Positions 16,164-25,262 are shown, counted from the stretch's first letter. The stretch: 64,000 nt of DNA from Streptomyces toyocaensis (GCF_000725125.1 NZ_JFCB01000013.1:62001-126000), one strand, 5' to 3'. Notes: a model not told the origin generated them from the sequence alone. Translations and numbers: made by a program.

Positions 16164-17510
16164 TTACTTGGTGTGGTGGTTCAGGAAGGCCGCGACGGCG
16201 AGAGCGGCCCCCGTCGCGGCCAGGGACGAGGCGTCGCTGCCGAGCATGAGCAGGATCGCGAACAGGACGGTCGGGCCGAATTCCATCGCGGTGTTCAGCA
16301 CGCCGCCCGCGAGCCCGGTCTGCTGCCGCGGCACGCCTTCGGTGGCGAGCACGGCGGCTCCCGCGAAGGCGGCCGCGGTGCCGGCCGGCAGCAGCACGAG
16401 GCCCGGCAGCAGCCCGTACCCGTATGAGACGTGTGCATCGGTCCCGGTGAGCGCGAGGAGGGCGAGCCCGGCCGCGCCGGTGCCGAGCCCGGCCGCTGTG
16501 ACGGTTCGGGCCCCGCACCGGCCGATGAGCGGTCCTGCCGCCCGGCCCGAGGCGATCAGCGCGGCGGCGAACGGTACGAAGGCCGCCGAGGTCTGCAGCT
16601 GTGACCAGTCGCGCGCCTGCTGAAGGTGGAGCGAGAGGACCACGAAGGTCATCGCGGTTCCGCAGGCGCTCAGTGCGATGGCCGTGAGGGCGAGGGCCCG
16701 CCGCCGGTCGAGCAGGAAGCTGGGCGGCAGCAGCGGGTCGCGGGCGCGGCGCTCGGCGTACCAGAACGCGGCCAGCAGCGCGGCACCGCCGAGCAGCGGC
16801 ACGAGCACGCCGGCCGACGACCAGGGGCGGGTATCGGTGACGACGAGCCCGTAACTGGCCAGGGTGATCCCGGCGGTGGCGAGCAGAGCACCCGGCAGGT
16901 CGAGGGTCCTGCCCCGGCTCGGCGTGGTGTCCGGCAGCAGCCGGAACGTGAGGGCGAGGGCTGCGAGGGCCGCCACGAGCGGTACGGCGAAGGTCCAGCG
17001 CCAGGAGAGCAGCGCGGAGATGACGCCGGAGAGCAGATTGCCCGCGGTCGCGCCGAGTACCGAGAGCCCGCCCCACGTGGCCATAGCCCTGCCGTACGCG
17101 GGTGGGGAGGGGAAGACGGCGCGCAGCACGGCCATGGCGGCGGGCGCGATCAGAGCCGCCCCCGCGCCCTGCGCGAAGCGCGCTGCGAGCAGTGTCCCGA
17201 TGCCGGGGGCGAGCGGGGCGGCGGCCGAGGCGGCGGCGAAGAGGACCAGGCCTGCGGTGAGGGCACACCGCCCGCCATAGCGATCCGCAAGGCGTCCGCC
17301 AAAGAGCAGCAGCCCGGCGAAGGTCAGTCCGTAGGCAGCGCTGAGCAGAATCAAGTCTGCGCGCTCCAGCTCGAATTCGCGTCCGATGAGGGGCAGCGGT
17401 ACGGCGAGCGCAGCGAGCGTGAAGATCAGCGTGGTCTGGACGCCACCGAGGAGGAGGAAGGCGCGTCGCTGCTGCATAGTGGCGACGCGGGCAGCGCCCG
17501 TGACGGTCAT
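16164..17510 (-). CDS. MFS drug-efflux transporter (DHA2-like)
   Basis: 448 residues from the ATG at 17510; the longer frame to 17708 covers the operator and is rejected. About 12-14 hydrophobic helices are visible. Motif A is GGRLADRYGGR (~75-85). Motif C-like sequence appears as WGGLSVLGATAGNLLSGV (~145-162). The segment RTFTFAVPLV-like WRWTFAVPLVAALAA follows. From the family this is a proton-driven exporter of drugs or metabolites. It is the first gene after the TetR-bound promoter, and the SDR gene follows 25 bp downstream. Confidence 0.86.
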   Translation of the reverse strand: MTVTGAARVATMQQRRAFLLLGGVQTTLIFTLAALAVPLPLIGREFELERADLILLSAAYGLTFAGLLLFGGRLADRYGGRCALTAGLVLFAAASAAAPLAPGIGTLLAARFAQGAGAALIAPAAMAVLRAVFPSPPAYGRAMATWGGLSVLGATAGNLLSGVISALLSWRWTFAVPLVAALAALALTFRLLPDTTPSRGRTLDLPGALLATAGITLASYGLVVTDTRPWSSAGVLVPLLGGAALLAAFWYAERRARDPLLPPSFLLDRRRALALTAIALSACGTAMTFVVLSLHLQQARDWSQLQTSAAFVPFAAALIASGRAAGPLIGRCGARTVTAAGLGTGAAGLALLALTGTDAHVSYGYGLLPGLVLLPAGTAAAFAGAAVLATEGVPRQQTGLAGGVLNTAMEFGPTVLFAILLMLGSDASSLAATGAALAVAAFLNHHTK

Positions 17511-17524
17511 ACCTTCCCCCTGAT

Positions 17525-17541
17525 ATTTGACCGATCGGTTC
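17525..17541. promoter_or_regulatory. TetR-type operator at the MFS promoter
   Basis: ATTTGACCGATCGGTTC contains the perfect 10-bp palindrome ACCGATCGGT (17530-17539), 20 bp upstream of the pump ATG. It shares the ATTTGACC half with a second site at 18198-18213 next to the TetR gene start, which supports binding by that repressor. Confidence 0.65.
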
Positions 17542-17589
17542 ATTATTTGGGCATGTGGAAGGGAGCCTGATGGATGCGGTGGGTGTGAG

Positions 17590-18192
17590 TCAGTCCAGCA
17601 GGGCCAGTGCCTGTTCAGCCGCATCCCGCACCCGGGCGGGATCGTTCGACGCCTTGCCGACGATCCGTACGCCCTGTAGCAGGACGAGCAGCATGCGGGC
17701 CAGCGCACGCGGATCGCGGACCTCGGGCAGCTCGCCCTGAGCCTGGGCCCGTACGAGCGCGGAGTGCAGCAGTGTTTCGACGTGTTCCCAGCTGATCTCG
17801 ACCCGGCGGGCCGCCGCAGGGTCGTGCGGGGCCAGCTCGGCTGCCGTGTTGGTGACGAAACAGCCGTTCAGCCGGCCTTCCGGGGAGGCAGCCTCTGCGG
17901 CGAAGCGACGCACTACCGCCCGCACCGCAGGCAGCGCGGGGCCCGGCTGGGACAATTCGGCGAGGAGAGCCGGGTCGCGCGTCTCGGCATACCGGTCCAA
18001 GGCCGCCAGATACAGCTCGCGCTTGTTGCCGAAGGTCGCGTAGATGCTGGCGCGGCCGATGCCGAGGTGCTCGACGAGGTCCGTCATCGATGTCGCTTCG
18101 TAGCCGCGCCGCCAGAACAGCTCAAGGGCCGACTGCAGCACGGCGTCCGGATCGAATTCCTTGGTCCTGGCCACGTCGAAGACCATAGGCAT
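17590..18192 (-). CDS. TetR/AcrR family repressor
   Basis: 200 residues from the ATG at 18192. The N-terminal HTH is typical: FDPDAVLQSALELFWRRGYE then TSMTDLVEHLGIGRASIYAT and FGNKRELYLAAL. The C-terminal part includes NGCFVTNTAAELAPHDPA, seen in the TetR subgroup (TetR_C_16/YcdC-like) that controls efflux and reductase genes. It is transcribed in the same direction as the MFS-SDR pair, just upstream. Operator-like sites flank it on both sides, suggesting autoregulation plus control of the pump. Confidence 0.88.
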   Translation of the reverse strand: MPMVFDVARTKEFDPDAVLQSALELFWRRGYEATSMTDLVEHLGIGRASIYATFGNKRELYLAALDRYAETRDPALLAELSQPGPALPAVRAVVRRFAAEAASPEGRLNGCFVTNTAAELAPHDPAAARRVEISWEHVETLLHSALVRAQAQGELPEVRDPRALARMLLVLLQGVRIVGKASNDPARVRDAAEQALALLD

Positions 18193-18197
18193 ATCTG

Positions 18198-18213
18198 GAA
18201 CGGTTGGTCAAAT
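18198..18213. promoter_or_regulatory. Second TetR operator-like site
   Basis: GAACGGTTGGTCAAAT reads ATTTGACCAACCGTTC on the minus strand, matching the pump-promoter site ATTTGACCGATCGGTTC in the left half and most of the right. It lies 6 bp upstream of the TetR start codon. Confidence 0.5.
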
Positions 18214-18342
18214 AACTGCGCAGCGTGGCCGGACCTGTGACGGCTCCTCACCTCCCGCACGCTCCAGGACCCGGTACACCGTCGCGCGAGAGACGGAGAA
18301 TAGTTCGGCGACCACGTCACCCGGCGCGTGCGCGAGTGGCCG
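18208..18342 (-). pseudogene. Site-specific recombinase C-terminal HTH remnant
   Basis: The minus-strand frame PLAHAPGDVVAELFSVSRA then TVYRVLERAGGEEP, ending at a stop at 18208-18210, is the C-terminal helix-turn-helix of resolvase/invertase family serine recombinases (VAxLFxVSRxTVYRxLE). The catalytic domain is missing and no start is apparent. It is a relic of a mobile element; its stop overlaps the TetR operator-like site. Confidence 0.6.
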
Positions 18343-18472
18343 GCAGCACGGCACGAGGACATGCGGTGACCGTCAACGGCCGCCCGGGCGTCCTGGAGCG
18401 AGGACGGCACCCCGCTGGGTGGAACGCTCGCCGGTGGTCTCCCAGCCGGCGAGCCGGGTCTCGTGCGGCCGC

Positions 18473-20785
18473 TCAGGCGGGTGCGGGCTGTGTCCGGTCG
18501 GGGGTGGGTTCGAGACGGACGACGATGCCCTTCGACGTGGGCTGGTTGCTGATGTCGGCGACGCTGTCCAACGGCACCAGGACGTTCGTCTCCGGGTAGT
18601 AGGCGGCGGCCGAGCCCTTGGCGGCCGGGTAGGGGACGATCTCGAAGTCCTCGGCCCGGCGCTCGGTGCCGTCCGCCCAGATGCTTACGAGGTCGACGTG
18701 ATCGCCCTGGGTGAGGCCGAGTTCGGCCATGTCGGCCGGGTTGACGAGCACGACGTGACGGCTGCCGTGGATGCCGCGGTAACGGTCGTCGTTGGTGTAG
18801 GGGACGGTGTTCCACTGGTCGTGCGAGCGCAGCGTCTGCAGCAGCAGGTGACCCTCGGGCGCCCGGGGGACCACGCTCTCGTTGCAGGTGAACAGGGCTT
18901 TGCCGACCTTGTTGTTGAAGACGCCCTCGTTGACCGGGTTGGGCAGTTGGAAGCCCCCGGGGCGGGTCACCCGCGCGTTGAAGTCGTGGAAGCCCGGCAC
19001 GACGCGGGAGATGCGGTCGCGAATGGTGCCGTAGTCGCCCTCGAACGCGGCCCAGGGGATGTCCGCCTTGCCGTCCAGGGTGTGGCGGGCGAGCCGGCAC
19101 AGGATGGCGACTTCGCTGAGCAGCAGTGGGGAGGCCGGTTCGAGGCGGCCCTGAGAGGTGTGCACCTCGCTCATGGAGTTCTCGACGGTGACGAACTGCT
19201 CGCCGTCGGCCTGGACGTCACGTTCGGTGCGGCCCAGGGTCGGCAGGATCAGCGCGGTGTCACCGCAGACGGTGTGCGAGCGGTTGAGCTTGGTGGAGAT
19301 GTGGGCGGTCAGCCGGCACGAGCGCATCGCCTCCTCGGTGACCTCGCTGTCGGGAGCGGCCCGGACGAAGTTGCCCGCCAGGGCGAGGAAGACCTTGACG
19401 CGGCCCTCGCGCATCGCCTTGATCGAGTCCACCGAGTCCAGCCCGTGCGGGCGCGGCGGGTCGAACCCGAACTCTTCCTGCAGGGCGTCGAGGAAGGTGT
19501 CCGGCATCTGCTCCCAGATGCCCATGGTGCGGTCGCCCTGGACGTTGCTGTGGCCGCGCACCGGGCAGGCGCCGGTGCCGGCGCGCCCCAGGTTGCCGCG
19601 CAGCATCAGGAAGTTGACGATCTCCCGGATGGTGGGCACGCCGTGCTTGTGCTGGGTGATGCCCATCGCCCAGCAGACGATGACTCGTTCGCTCCCCAGG
19701 ACCTCGTCGCGGACCTTCTCGATCTCCTCGCGGGTCAGTCCGGTCGCCGTGCGCACGTCGTCCCAGTCGACGGTGCGGACGTGCCGGGTGAACTCCTCGA
19801 AGCCGCTGGTGTGGGCGTCGATGAAGTCGTGGTCCAGGACCGTGCCGGGCCGGGCGTCCTCGGCCTCCAGCAGCAGGCGGTTGAGTGCCTGGAACAGGGC
19901 GAGGTCGCCGCCGGGCTTGATGTGCAGGAAGCGGTCGGCGATCTGGGTGCCGCGTCCGACGACCCCGCGCGGCTTCTGCGGGTTCTTGAAGCGCCGCAGC
20001 CCGGCCTCCGGCAGCGGATTGACCGCGACGATCCGGCCCCCGTTGCGCTTGGCCTCCTCCAGAGCGCTGAGCTGGCGCGGATGATTGCTGCCCGGGTTCT
20101 GCCCGACCAGGAAGATCAGATCGGCGTGGTGGAGGTCGTCGAGGCTGACGGTGCCCTTGCCGGTGCCCAGGGTCTCACTCAGGGCGAAGCCACTGGACTC
20201 GTGGCACATGTTGCTGCAGTCGGGCAGGTTGTTGGTGCCGAAGGCGCGGGCGAAGAGCTGCAGGACGAAGGCGGCCTCGTTGCTGGCGCGGCCGGAGGTG
20301 TAGAAGACGGCCTCGTCGGGGGAGGCCAGCGCCCGGAGCTCCCGCGCGAGGAGACCCAGGGCCTCGTTCCAGCCGACGGGCTCATAGTGGTCTGAGCCGG
20401 GCCGCTTGATCATCGGCTCGGTGAGCCGCCCCTGCTGGTTGAGCCACATGTCGGAGCGAGCGGCGAGGTCGGAGACGCTGTGCTCACGGAAGAAGTCGGC
20501 GGTGATCCGGCGCGTGGTGGCCTCGTCATTGATGTGCTTGGCGCCGTTCTCGCAGTACTCGTTGCGGTGGCGTCGGCCCGGGGCCGGGTCCGCCCACGCG
20601 CAGCCGGGACAGTCGATCCCGCCCACCTGGTTCATGGTCAGCAGGTCCACCCCGGTCTTGCGGGGGGAGGTCTGCTCCAGGGAGTACTCCAGCGCGTGCA
20701 CGACAGCGGGGACTCCGGCCGCCCACTTCTTCGGGGGTGTCACGGAGAGGGTGGTCTTCGGCTCCTCGCCGGGTGGGTTCTGCAT
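18473..20785 (-). CDS. FdhF/YdeP family molybdopterin oxidoreductase
   Basis: 770 residues from the ATG at 20785. The early motif GGIDCPGCAWADP and FYTSGRASNEAAF are hallmarks of the YdeP-like branch of formate dehydrogenase H relatives, which bind bis-molybdopterin guanine dinucleotide. The N-terminus lacks the full four-Cys Fe4S4 motif of true FdhF, having a C-x2-C pattern only. Further family marks are FLVGQNPGSNHPRQL, CWAMGITQHKHG and LRGNLGRAGTGACPVRGHSN. The C-terminal ~110 residues form the molydop-binding barrel (SRHVVLVNPADMAELGLTQG). The substrate is unknown; relatives have been linked to acid or oxidative stress. No small subunit or other electron partner is nearby. Confidence 0.9.
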   Translation of the reverse strand: MQNPPGEEPKTTLSVTPPKKWAAGVPAVVHALEYSLEQTSPRKTGVDLLTMNQVGGIDCPGCAWADPAPGRRHRNEYCENGAKHINDEATTRRITADFFREHSVSDLAARSDMWLNQQGRLTEPMIKRPGSDHYEPVGWNEALGLLARELRALASPDEAVFYTSGRASNEAAFVLQLFARAFGTNNLPDCSNMCHESSGFALSETLGTGKGTVSLDDLHHADLIFLVGQNPGSNHPRQLSALEEAKRNGGRIVAVNPLPEAGLRRFKNPQKPRGVVGRGTQIADRFLHIKPGGDLALFQALNRLLLEAEDARPGTVLDHDFIDAHTSGFEEFTRHVRTVDWDDVRTATGLTREEIEKVRDEVLGSERVIVCWAMGITQHKHGVPTIREIVNFLMLRGNLGRAGTGACPVRGHSNVQGDRTMGIWEQMPDTFLDALQEEFGFDPPRPHGLDSVDSIKAMREGRVKVFLALAGNFVRAAPDSEVTEEAMRSCRLTAHISTKLNRSHTVCGDTALILPTLGRTERDVQADGEQFVTVENSMSEVHTSQGRLEPASPLLLSEVAILCRLARHTLDGKADIPWAAFEGDYGTIRDRISRVVPGFHDFNARVTRPGGFQLPNPVNEGVFNNKVGKALFTCNESVVPRAPEGHLLLQTLRSHDQWNTVPYTNDDRYRGIHGSRHVVLVNPADMAELGLTQGDHVDLVSIWADGTERRAEDFEIVPYPAAKGSAAAYYPETNVLVPLDSVADISNQPTSKGIVVRLEPTPDRTQPAPA

Positions 20786-20840
20786 CGGTTCGCCCTTCTC
20801 TTGCCGTGTCCGGCTTCTCTTGGCGTCTCCGGTACGCCGG

Positions 20841-21461
20841 TCAGCCGACGGGCCACTGGGCCACGCGGCTCCTGGGCGGTTCCGGGCGGTCGTGCTGCAC
20901 ACGGCCGTTGCGGATGGTGCCGCGCCAGGCCCCGCCCTCCTGCCCCAGCCCTTCGATGAACCGCTTGAAGTTCACGAGTTCGCCGCGCACCAGCCGGGCG
21001 GTCAGCCGGACGGCCCTCGACGAGCGGGTCAGGGCCCTCGCGGCTCCTCGCGGCTCCAGGAGCATCCGGACGGTGATCGCGGTGCCGCCGGACTCGGTCG
21101 GCCTGAACTCGACCTCGCCCTGGTGGGAGGGGTTCTGCTCGAGACCGCGCCAGGCCAGGTAGGCGTCGGGGTCCTGCTCCACTATCTCGACCGCGAAACG
21201 GTGGCGCAGCGGGCCGTAGCCGACGGTCCAGGCGGTCATGGCGGGCCTGATCTGCTCGACGTCGTGCACCACGGCCGAGAAGCGCGGGAAGGTCTTGAAC
21301 TGCGTCCACTGGTTGTACGCCGTCCGCACCGGCACTCCGACCTCGACCGTCTCCTCGACGTGGCGCTCCCGCAGCGGGCGGCGGCGCGTGACGCCGTGAC
21401 CGTCGGTGCGCATCCCCGGCGTGTTCGGTACGGCCTGCTGGGCATCGTCTTCGCGCGCCAT
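20841..21461 (-). CDS. SRPBCC (START-like) family protein
   Basis: 206 residues from the ATG at 21461, with GGAGGAGAGG upstream. After ~25 polar residues the START-like domain begins with HVEETVEVGVPVRTAYNQWT and continues with FPRFSAVVHDVEQI, YGPLRHRFAVEIVEQDPD and GTAITVRMLLEPRGAA. This pattern, a cyclase/coenzyme Q-binding-like SRPBCC fold, is common in actinobacterial proteins of unknown ligand. It is transcribed toward the molybdoprotein gene with a 55-bp gap, so the two may be one operon. Confidence 0.8.
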   Translation of the reverse strand: MAREDDAQQAVPNTPGMRTDGHGVTRRRPLRERHVEETVEVGVPVRTAYNQWTQFKTFPRFSAVVHDVEQIRPAMTAWTVGYGPLRHRFAVEIVEQDPDAYLAWRGLEQNPSHQGEVEFRPTESGGTAITVRMLLEPRGAARALTRSSRAVRLTARLVRGELVNFKRFIEGLGQEGGAWRGTIRNGRVQHDRPEPPRSRVAQWPVG

Positions 21462-21824
21462 CGTGGCCTCTCCTCCGGTGGGGGAGCCGGGCGTGCGGGC
21501 ACCCCGCCTCCCCTCGTGCGTCAGGACTCTCTCCCGGTTCCCACATCGCGCACTTTGAGTCACTCCGGAGCGTCCGTGTTTCGCGCGTCCCGGCGACGAG
21601 GGGGAGGGACGGCACGCAGCCGGCTTGCGGCGGCCGGCTCGAGCGCCGCGACGCGGAGACGTCCACTCGAGACGCCTGCACTGTTCGGTGCGGAGCCCAG
21701 GCCGCTGCTCGATACCCCGTGCCGTCCGACGCCTCCGACGGCCTGGGCGGACACGGAGATCTCCGACGAGGGCTGGAGCCCGCCTGTCTTGATCCTTGTC
21801 GAGCCTGCTGATTGGCTGGCCGGC
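21462..21824. other. Divergent intergenic region
   Basis: 363 bp separating the SRPBCC gene from a plus-strand GNAT gene. I see no credible coding frame, long inverted repeat or recognisable promoter. Confidence 0.35.
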
Positions 21825-22364
21825 ATGAATGATCTCGGACCCGTTGCCTGGCCGCCCGCGCCGATCACGACGGAGAGACTCGTGCTGCGTGAGCCCGGGG
21901 TCCGGGACCGTCCGGTGTTCATCGATCTGCTGGCGTCGCCGGATGTGCACACCTATCTGGGTGGCCCCCGCACGCGCGACGAGCTGGAGCGCGAGTTGCC
22001 CGAAGTGCCCGAGCGATGGCCCGGCAGCTTCGTCGTTGAGCTGGACGGGGCGATGATCGGTCAGGTACTGCTCAGGAGAGCGACGGAGCACCATCGGCCG
22101 GCTGCCGCGGGGAAGGCTGATCTCGGCTATCTGTTCCTGCCGCGGACGTGGGGGTTCGGGTATGCCGCCGAGGCGTGTGCGGCGGCACTTGACTGGTTCG
22201 ACGGCGCCTTTCCCGGTGAGGCGGTGGTGCTCACCACCCAGACCGCCAATGCCCCTTCGATGCGCCTCGCGGCAAAGCTGGGCTTCACCGAAGTGGAGCG
22301 GTTCCGGGCCTGGGGTGCTGAGCAGTGGCTCGGCCGGCGGGCCCCGGTACCGCCCTCCGGGTGA
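21825..22364 (+). CDS. GNAT acetyltransferase, RimJ/RimL type
   Basis: 179 residues from the ATG at 21825. PITTERLVLREPGVRDRPVF is the standard RimJ/RimL-type start. KADLGYLFLPRTWGFGYAAE carries the acetyl-CoA site (a variant lacking the usual R/Q-G-x-G spacing). NAPSMRLAAKLGFTEVER closes the fold. Members acetylate protein N-termini or antibiotics; nothing in the context identifies the acceptor. Confidence 0.83.
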   Translation: MNDLGPVAWPPAPITTERLVLREPGVRDRPVFIDLLASPDVHTYLGGPRTRDELERELPEVPERWPGSFVVELDGAMIGQVLLRRATEHHRPAAAGKADLGYLFLPRTWGFGYAAEACAAALDWFDGAFPGEAVVLTTQTANAPSMRLAAKLGFTEVERFRAWGAEQWLGRRAPVPPSG

Positions 22365-22731
22365 GCTCACGCTCGGCACCGCATCTCCGCGTTTCGAGGC
22401 GGTCGTGGACGGCGTCGAAGCCTTTGCCACCTGGGTCATGGCTGCTCCGGCGGGCAGCGCGTAGTCGTCAGGACTTGTGGTTCGGGTGACGCGTGCCCAC
22501 GCAGCGGCGGTCTCCGGACGCTCGGCAAGGACGCCGCTCTCGACCGATGTTCTCGACCGAGGGGGTCGCTCAGGGTACCGAGATCGCGCAGGGACCGTCG
22601 CACGGCTGCGGCACGTCGTCCGACAGGTCCGGTCCCAGGATCGCCGGGATCCCCTCGTCCGGCGCCGCGGAAACGGCGCCGATGAGTTTGCGGCAGTCGT
22701 GGGGTCTACCCATCGACGAAGGGAGCGCACC
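22365..22731. other. Intergenic region
   Basis: 367 bp. A short plus-strand stretch near 22395-22463 (RFEAVVDGVEAFATWV) has coding-like bias but no start and no recognisable family, so it may be a gene scrap. GAAGGGAG at 22719-22726 is the ribosome-binding site of the next gene. Confidence 0.35.
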
Positions 22732-23337
22732 ATGCGCGAGATCATCGTTTGCACCTTCCTGACGCTGGACGGCGTCATGCAGGCACCGGGTGGACCGGAT
22801 GAGGACGCTGAGAGCGGCTTCGAGCATGGCGGCTGGCAGAAGCCGGTGGCCGACGACGAGGTCGGCGCGGCCATCGCGGGCTGGTACGAGCACTCCGACG
22901 CGATGCTGCTCGGCCGCAAGACGTACGAGATCTTCGCCTCCTACTGGCCGACCGCCGACCCCGGCAATCCGTTCACCGACCGAATGAACAGCATGCACAA
23001 GTACGTGGCGTCTCGGACCTTGACGTCCGTCGAGTGGCAGAACTCCACGCTGCTGGAGGGCGACATCGTCGATGCCGTACGCAAGCTGAAGGCGTCCGAC
23101 GGCGGCAACATCAACGTCGTCGGCAGCGGGGACCTCGCCCAGACCCTCATGCGGCACGGCCTTGTCGACGAGTACAGGCTGACCATCCATCCGGTGATCA
23201 TCGGCACTGGCAAGCGGCTGTTCGCCGACGGAGCGATCCCCACTGCACTGGAGCCGGTCAGCGTCTCGACGACGAAGAGCGGCACCGTCGTCGGCGTCTA
23301 CCGGCCGAACGGCAAGCCCAGCTACGACAGCTACTAG
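22732..23337 (+). CDS. Dihydrofolate reductase family (RibD C-terminal-like) protein
   Basis: 201 residues from the ATG at 22732. EIIVCTFLTLDGVMQAPGGP is the characteristic start. MLLGRKTYEIFASYWP, KYVASRTL, INVVGSGDLAQTLMRHGLVD and YRLTIHPVIIGTGKRLF complete the NADPH-binding RibD_C pattern. These YwjB/YyaP-like proteins are presumed reductases of unknown substrate. Its TAG stop overlaps the TAG stop of the convergent dehydrogenase gene by two bases. Confidence 0.87.
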   Translation: MREIIVCTFLTLDGVMQAPGGPDEDAESGFEHGGWQKPVADDEVGAAIAGWYEHSDAMLLGRKTYEIFASYWPTADPGNPFTDRMNSMHKYVASRTLTSVEWQNSTLLEGDIVDAVRKLKASDGGNINVVGSGDLAQTLMRHGLVDEYRLTIHPVIIGTGKRLFADGAIPTALEPVSVSTTKSGTVVGVYRPNGKPSYDSY

Positions 23338-24341
23338 GACTGGTCCGGCCAGTGCCGCCGGCCGGCCGTCCTACCCGTCGCTGTCAGCAGCAGCGACTTG
23401 CCCACCGTGGCGCGTGCGGCCAGTGAGCGGTGGGCTTCGGCAGCCTGCTCCAGGGGGAAGGTGGCGCCGATCACCGGGCGCAGGCGTCCTCGGGCGGCGT
23501 GTTCCAGGGCCAGACCCAGCGTGTCCCGAACGGTCTTCTGATCAGGTGGGCCGTCCATGAGCGGAGTGAGGATCCGTATGCCTCGGCGTAAGGCTTCATC
23601 CCGGTCCGGGGCGGCGAAGCCATCGGCGGTGCCGTAGGTGACGAACCGTCCACCGTCCGCGAGCGCGTCCACAGTGGCCGTACCGAGCGCCCCGCCCGCA
23701 CCGTCGTGGACGAGCGCGGCGCCTCCGCCGGTCACCTGGCGCACCTGCCCGGTCCAGCCCGGACGTGTGTAGTCGACGACGGCCTCGGCGCCCAGCTTGC
23801 GAGCCAAGGCCAGCTTGGCGTCGCTGGACGCAGCGGCCACCACCCGGGCTCCGGCAGCGACGGCCAGCTGCACCAGCAGCGAACCCGCCCCACCGGCAGC
23901 AGCCGAGACCAGCACCCACTCACCCCTCCGCGGCCCACCCAGCCGGTGCAAGCGGAGCGCGGTCACGCCGTCGTGCACCAGAGCAGCCGCCGCTTCGGAA
24001 GTCAGCCCGCCGGGGATCGGCATGATCTCCTCCTCGCCCGCGACGATCTGCTCGGCGTACCCGGTGCCGGTCCGTACGGCCACGCGTCGGCCGACCCACG
24101 CCGGGTCCACTCCTTCACCCACTGCCAGCACTGCTCCCGCTCCGCCACCACCGGGCACGTAGGGCAGAGACCGCGGGAAGAAGTCCTGACCCCAGCCGGC
24201 GCGCAACAGGGTGTCCAGGAAGATGACGTCGACCGCTGCCATGCCGACGACGACCTGGCCAGGCCCGGGCACCGGATCGGGCAGAGTCACCGCATTCAGC
24301 ACCTCCGGAGCACCGAACGAGGCCACCTGAATCGCTCGCAT
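23334..24341 (-). CDS. Medium-chain dehydrogenase/quinone oxidoreductase
   Basis: 335 residues. MRAIQVASFGAPEVLNAVTL is the quinone-oxidoreductase-type start. VLVSAAAGGAGSLLVQLAVA is the NADPH-binding loop. No zinc-ligand cysteines are visible, which fits the zeta-crystallin-like, zinc-free branch. The reaction is probably NADPH-dependent reduction of a quinone or enone. It is transcribed in the same direction as the flavodoxin-fold quinone reductase gene upstream (151-bp gap), and both may answer to the AraC regulator. Confidence 0.85.
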   Translation of the reverse strand: MRAIQVASFGAPEVLNAVTLPDPVPGPGQVVVGMAAVDVIFLDTLLRAGWGQDFFPRSLPYVPGGGGAGAVLAVGEGVDPAWVGRRVAVRTGTGYAEQIVAGEEEIMPIPGGLTSEAAAALVHDGVTALRLHRLGGPRRGEWVLVSAAAGGAGSLLVQLAVAAGARVVAAASSDAKLALARKLGAEAVVDYTRPGWTGQVRQVTGGGAALVHDGAGGALGTATVDALADGGRFVTYGTADGFAAPDRDEALRRGIRILTPLMDGPPDQKTVRDTLGLALEHAARGRLRPVIGATFPLEQAAEAHRSLAARATVGKSLLLTATGRTAGRRHWPDQS

Positions 24342-24492
24342 GAGCAGCGCCTTTCACTGGAGACAGCATCCCGCGCAGTCTCCGACCTCAAGCCTGGTCG
24401 AGGTCAAGGCCGGCATACTCCGGGCGACGGAAACGACTCAGCCAGAAGATCCTCGTGGCCTCGCCGGAGCCCCGTGGTCAGGCCGCCACGGG

Positions 24493-25158
24493 TTACTCGG
24501 CGGCGAACCTGTCCACGAACTCCCGTGCGCGACGGTCGAGAGCCGCGTACTGCGCCTCCCGCTCGGCACCCGTGACTGCTTCACCGACCAGGAGGTTGCC
24601 TTCGGCGTCGAGACGCTGTGGGCGTTCCTCCGCGTCGGTGAGCAGGCCGACGGTGGAACGGGAGAAGCCGCAGTAGTAGGCGATGCCTTCGCTCAGGTTG
24701 GTTTCGAGGATGCTGTGCATCCCCTCGACGACGGGATCGTCGGCGGTGGCTCCGGCGAGGCCCAGCCACAGCATGCGCTTGCCGGTGAGGCGGGGCCTGC
24801 TGCGACCGTAGGCGAACCCGTAGTTCCACACGCGGTCGATCCACCCCTTGAGGAGGGCGGGCACGCTTTGCCAGTACACCGGGAAGACAGCGACGACGAC
24901 ATCGGCGTCGACGATGCGCTGCATATGGGCGCGGACCTCGTCCGAGTACGTCTTTTCCCTGTTGCCCCAGTCCGGCTGGTCCGCCACGTTCATCCGCGGG
25001 TCGAACCCCTCGGTGTGCAGGTCGAGCAGGTCGATGCGGTATCCGGCGGTTTCGAGCCGTGCGGCGGCACGGTCGGCCGTGTGCCTGGTGAGGGAATCGG
25101 TTCGGTGGTGTGCGACGACCACGAGGGCTGTCCTGGCAGGGCTGCCGTGCTGCTTCAC
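24493..25158 (-). CDS. NAD(P)H-dependent quinone oxidoreductase, flavodoxin-like fold
   Basis: 221 residues. RTALVVVAHHRTDSLTRHTA starts the flavodoxin-like fold. ADVVVAVFPVYWQSVPALLK then GWIDRVW is the diagnostic region of NQO1/MdaB-type enzymes that contacts FAD and quinone. MLWLGLAGATADD is the next FAD-contact strand. The enzyme makes two-electron reductions of quinones or nitro compounds. It is divergent from the AraC-type regulator across 104 bp that hold an inverted repeat. Confidence 0.87.
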   Translation of the reverse strand: MKQHGSPARTALVVVAHHRTDSLTRHTADRAAARLETAGYRIDLLDLHTEGFDPRMNVADQPDWGNREKTYSDEVRAHMQRIVDADVVVAVFPVYWQSVPALLKGWIDRVWNYGFAYGRSRPRLTGKRMLWLGLAGATADDPVVEGMHSILETNLSEGIAYYCGFSRSTVGLLTDAEERPQRLDAEGNLLVGEAVTGAEREAQYAALDRRAREFVDRFAAE

Positions 25159-25203
25159 GGTGTCTCCCGGTGGGTGGTGATCGGTTCGGTGAATCCAGTA
25201 CAG

Positions 25204-25217
25204 CCACGGATACGTGG
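25204..25217. promoter_or_regulatory. Inverted repeat in quinone reductase/AraC divergent promoter
   Basis: CCACGGATACGTGG is a perfect 5-4-5 inverted repeat midway between the two divergent start codons (25158 and 25263). It is a plausible regulator binding site; AraC proteins more often use direct repeats, so confidence is limited. Confidence 0.35.
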
Positions 25218-25262
25218 ATGATCCATGGGGGAAACGCTCCGGGACATAGGAGATCGTCTACG

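Noticed and set aside
18161..20395. 744-codon plus-strand frame over the molybdoprotein gene
   Set aside because: It is antisense shadow coding caused by high GC; the minus strand has clear YdeP-family motifs.
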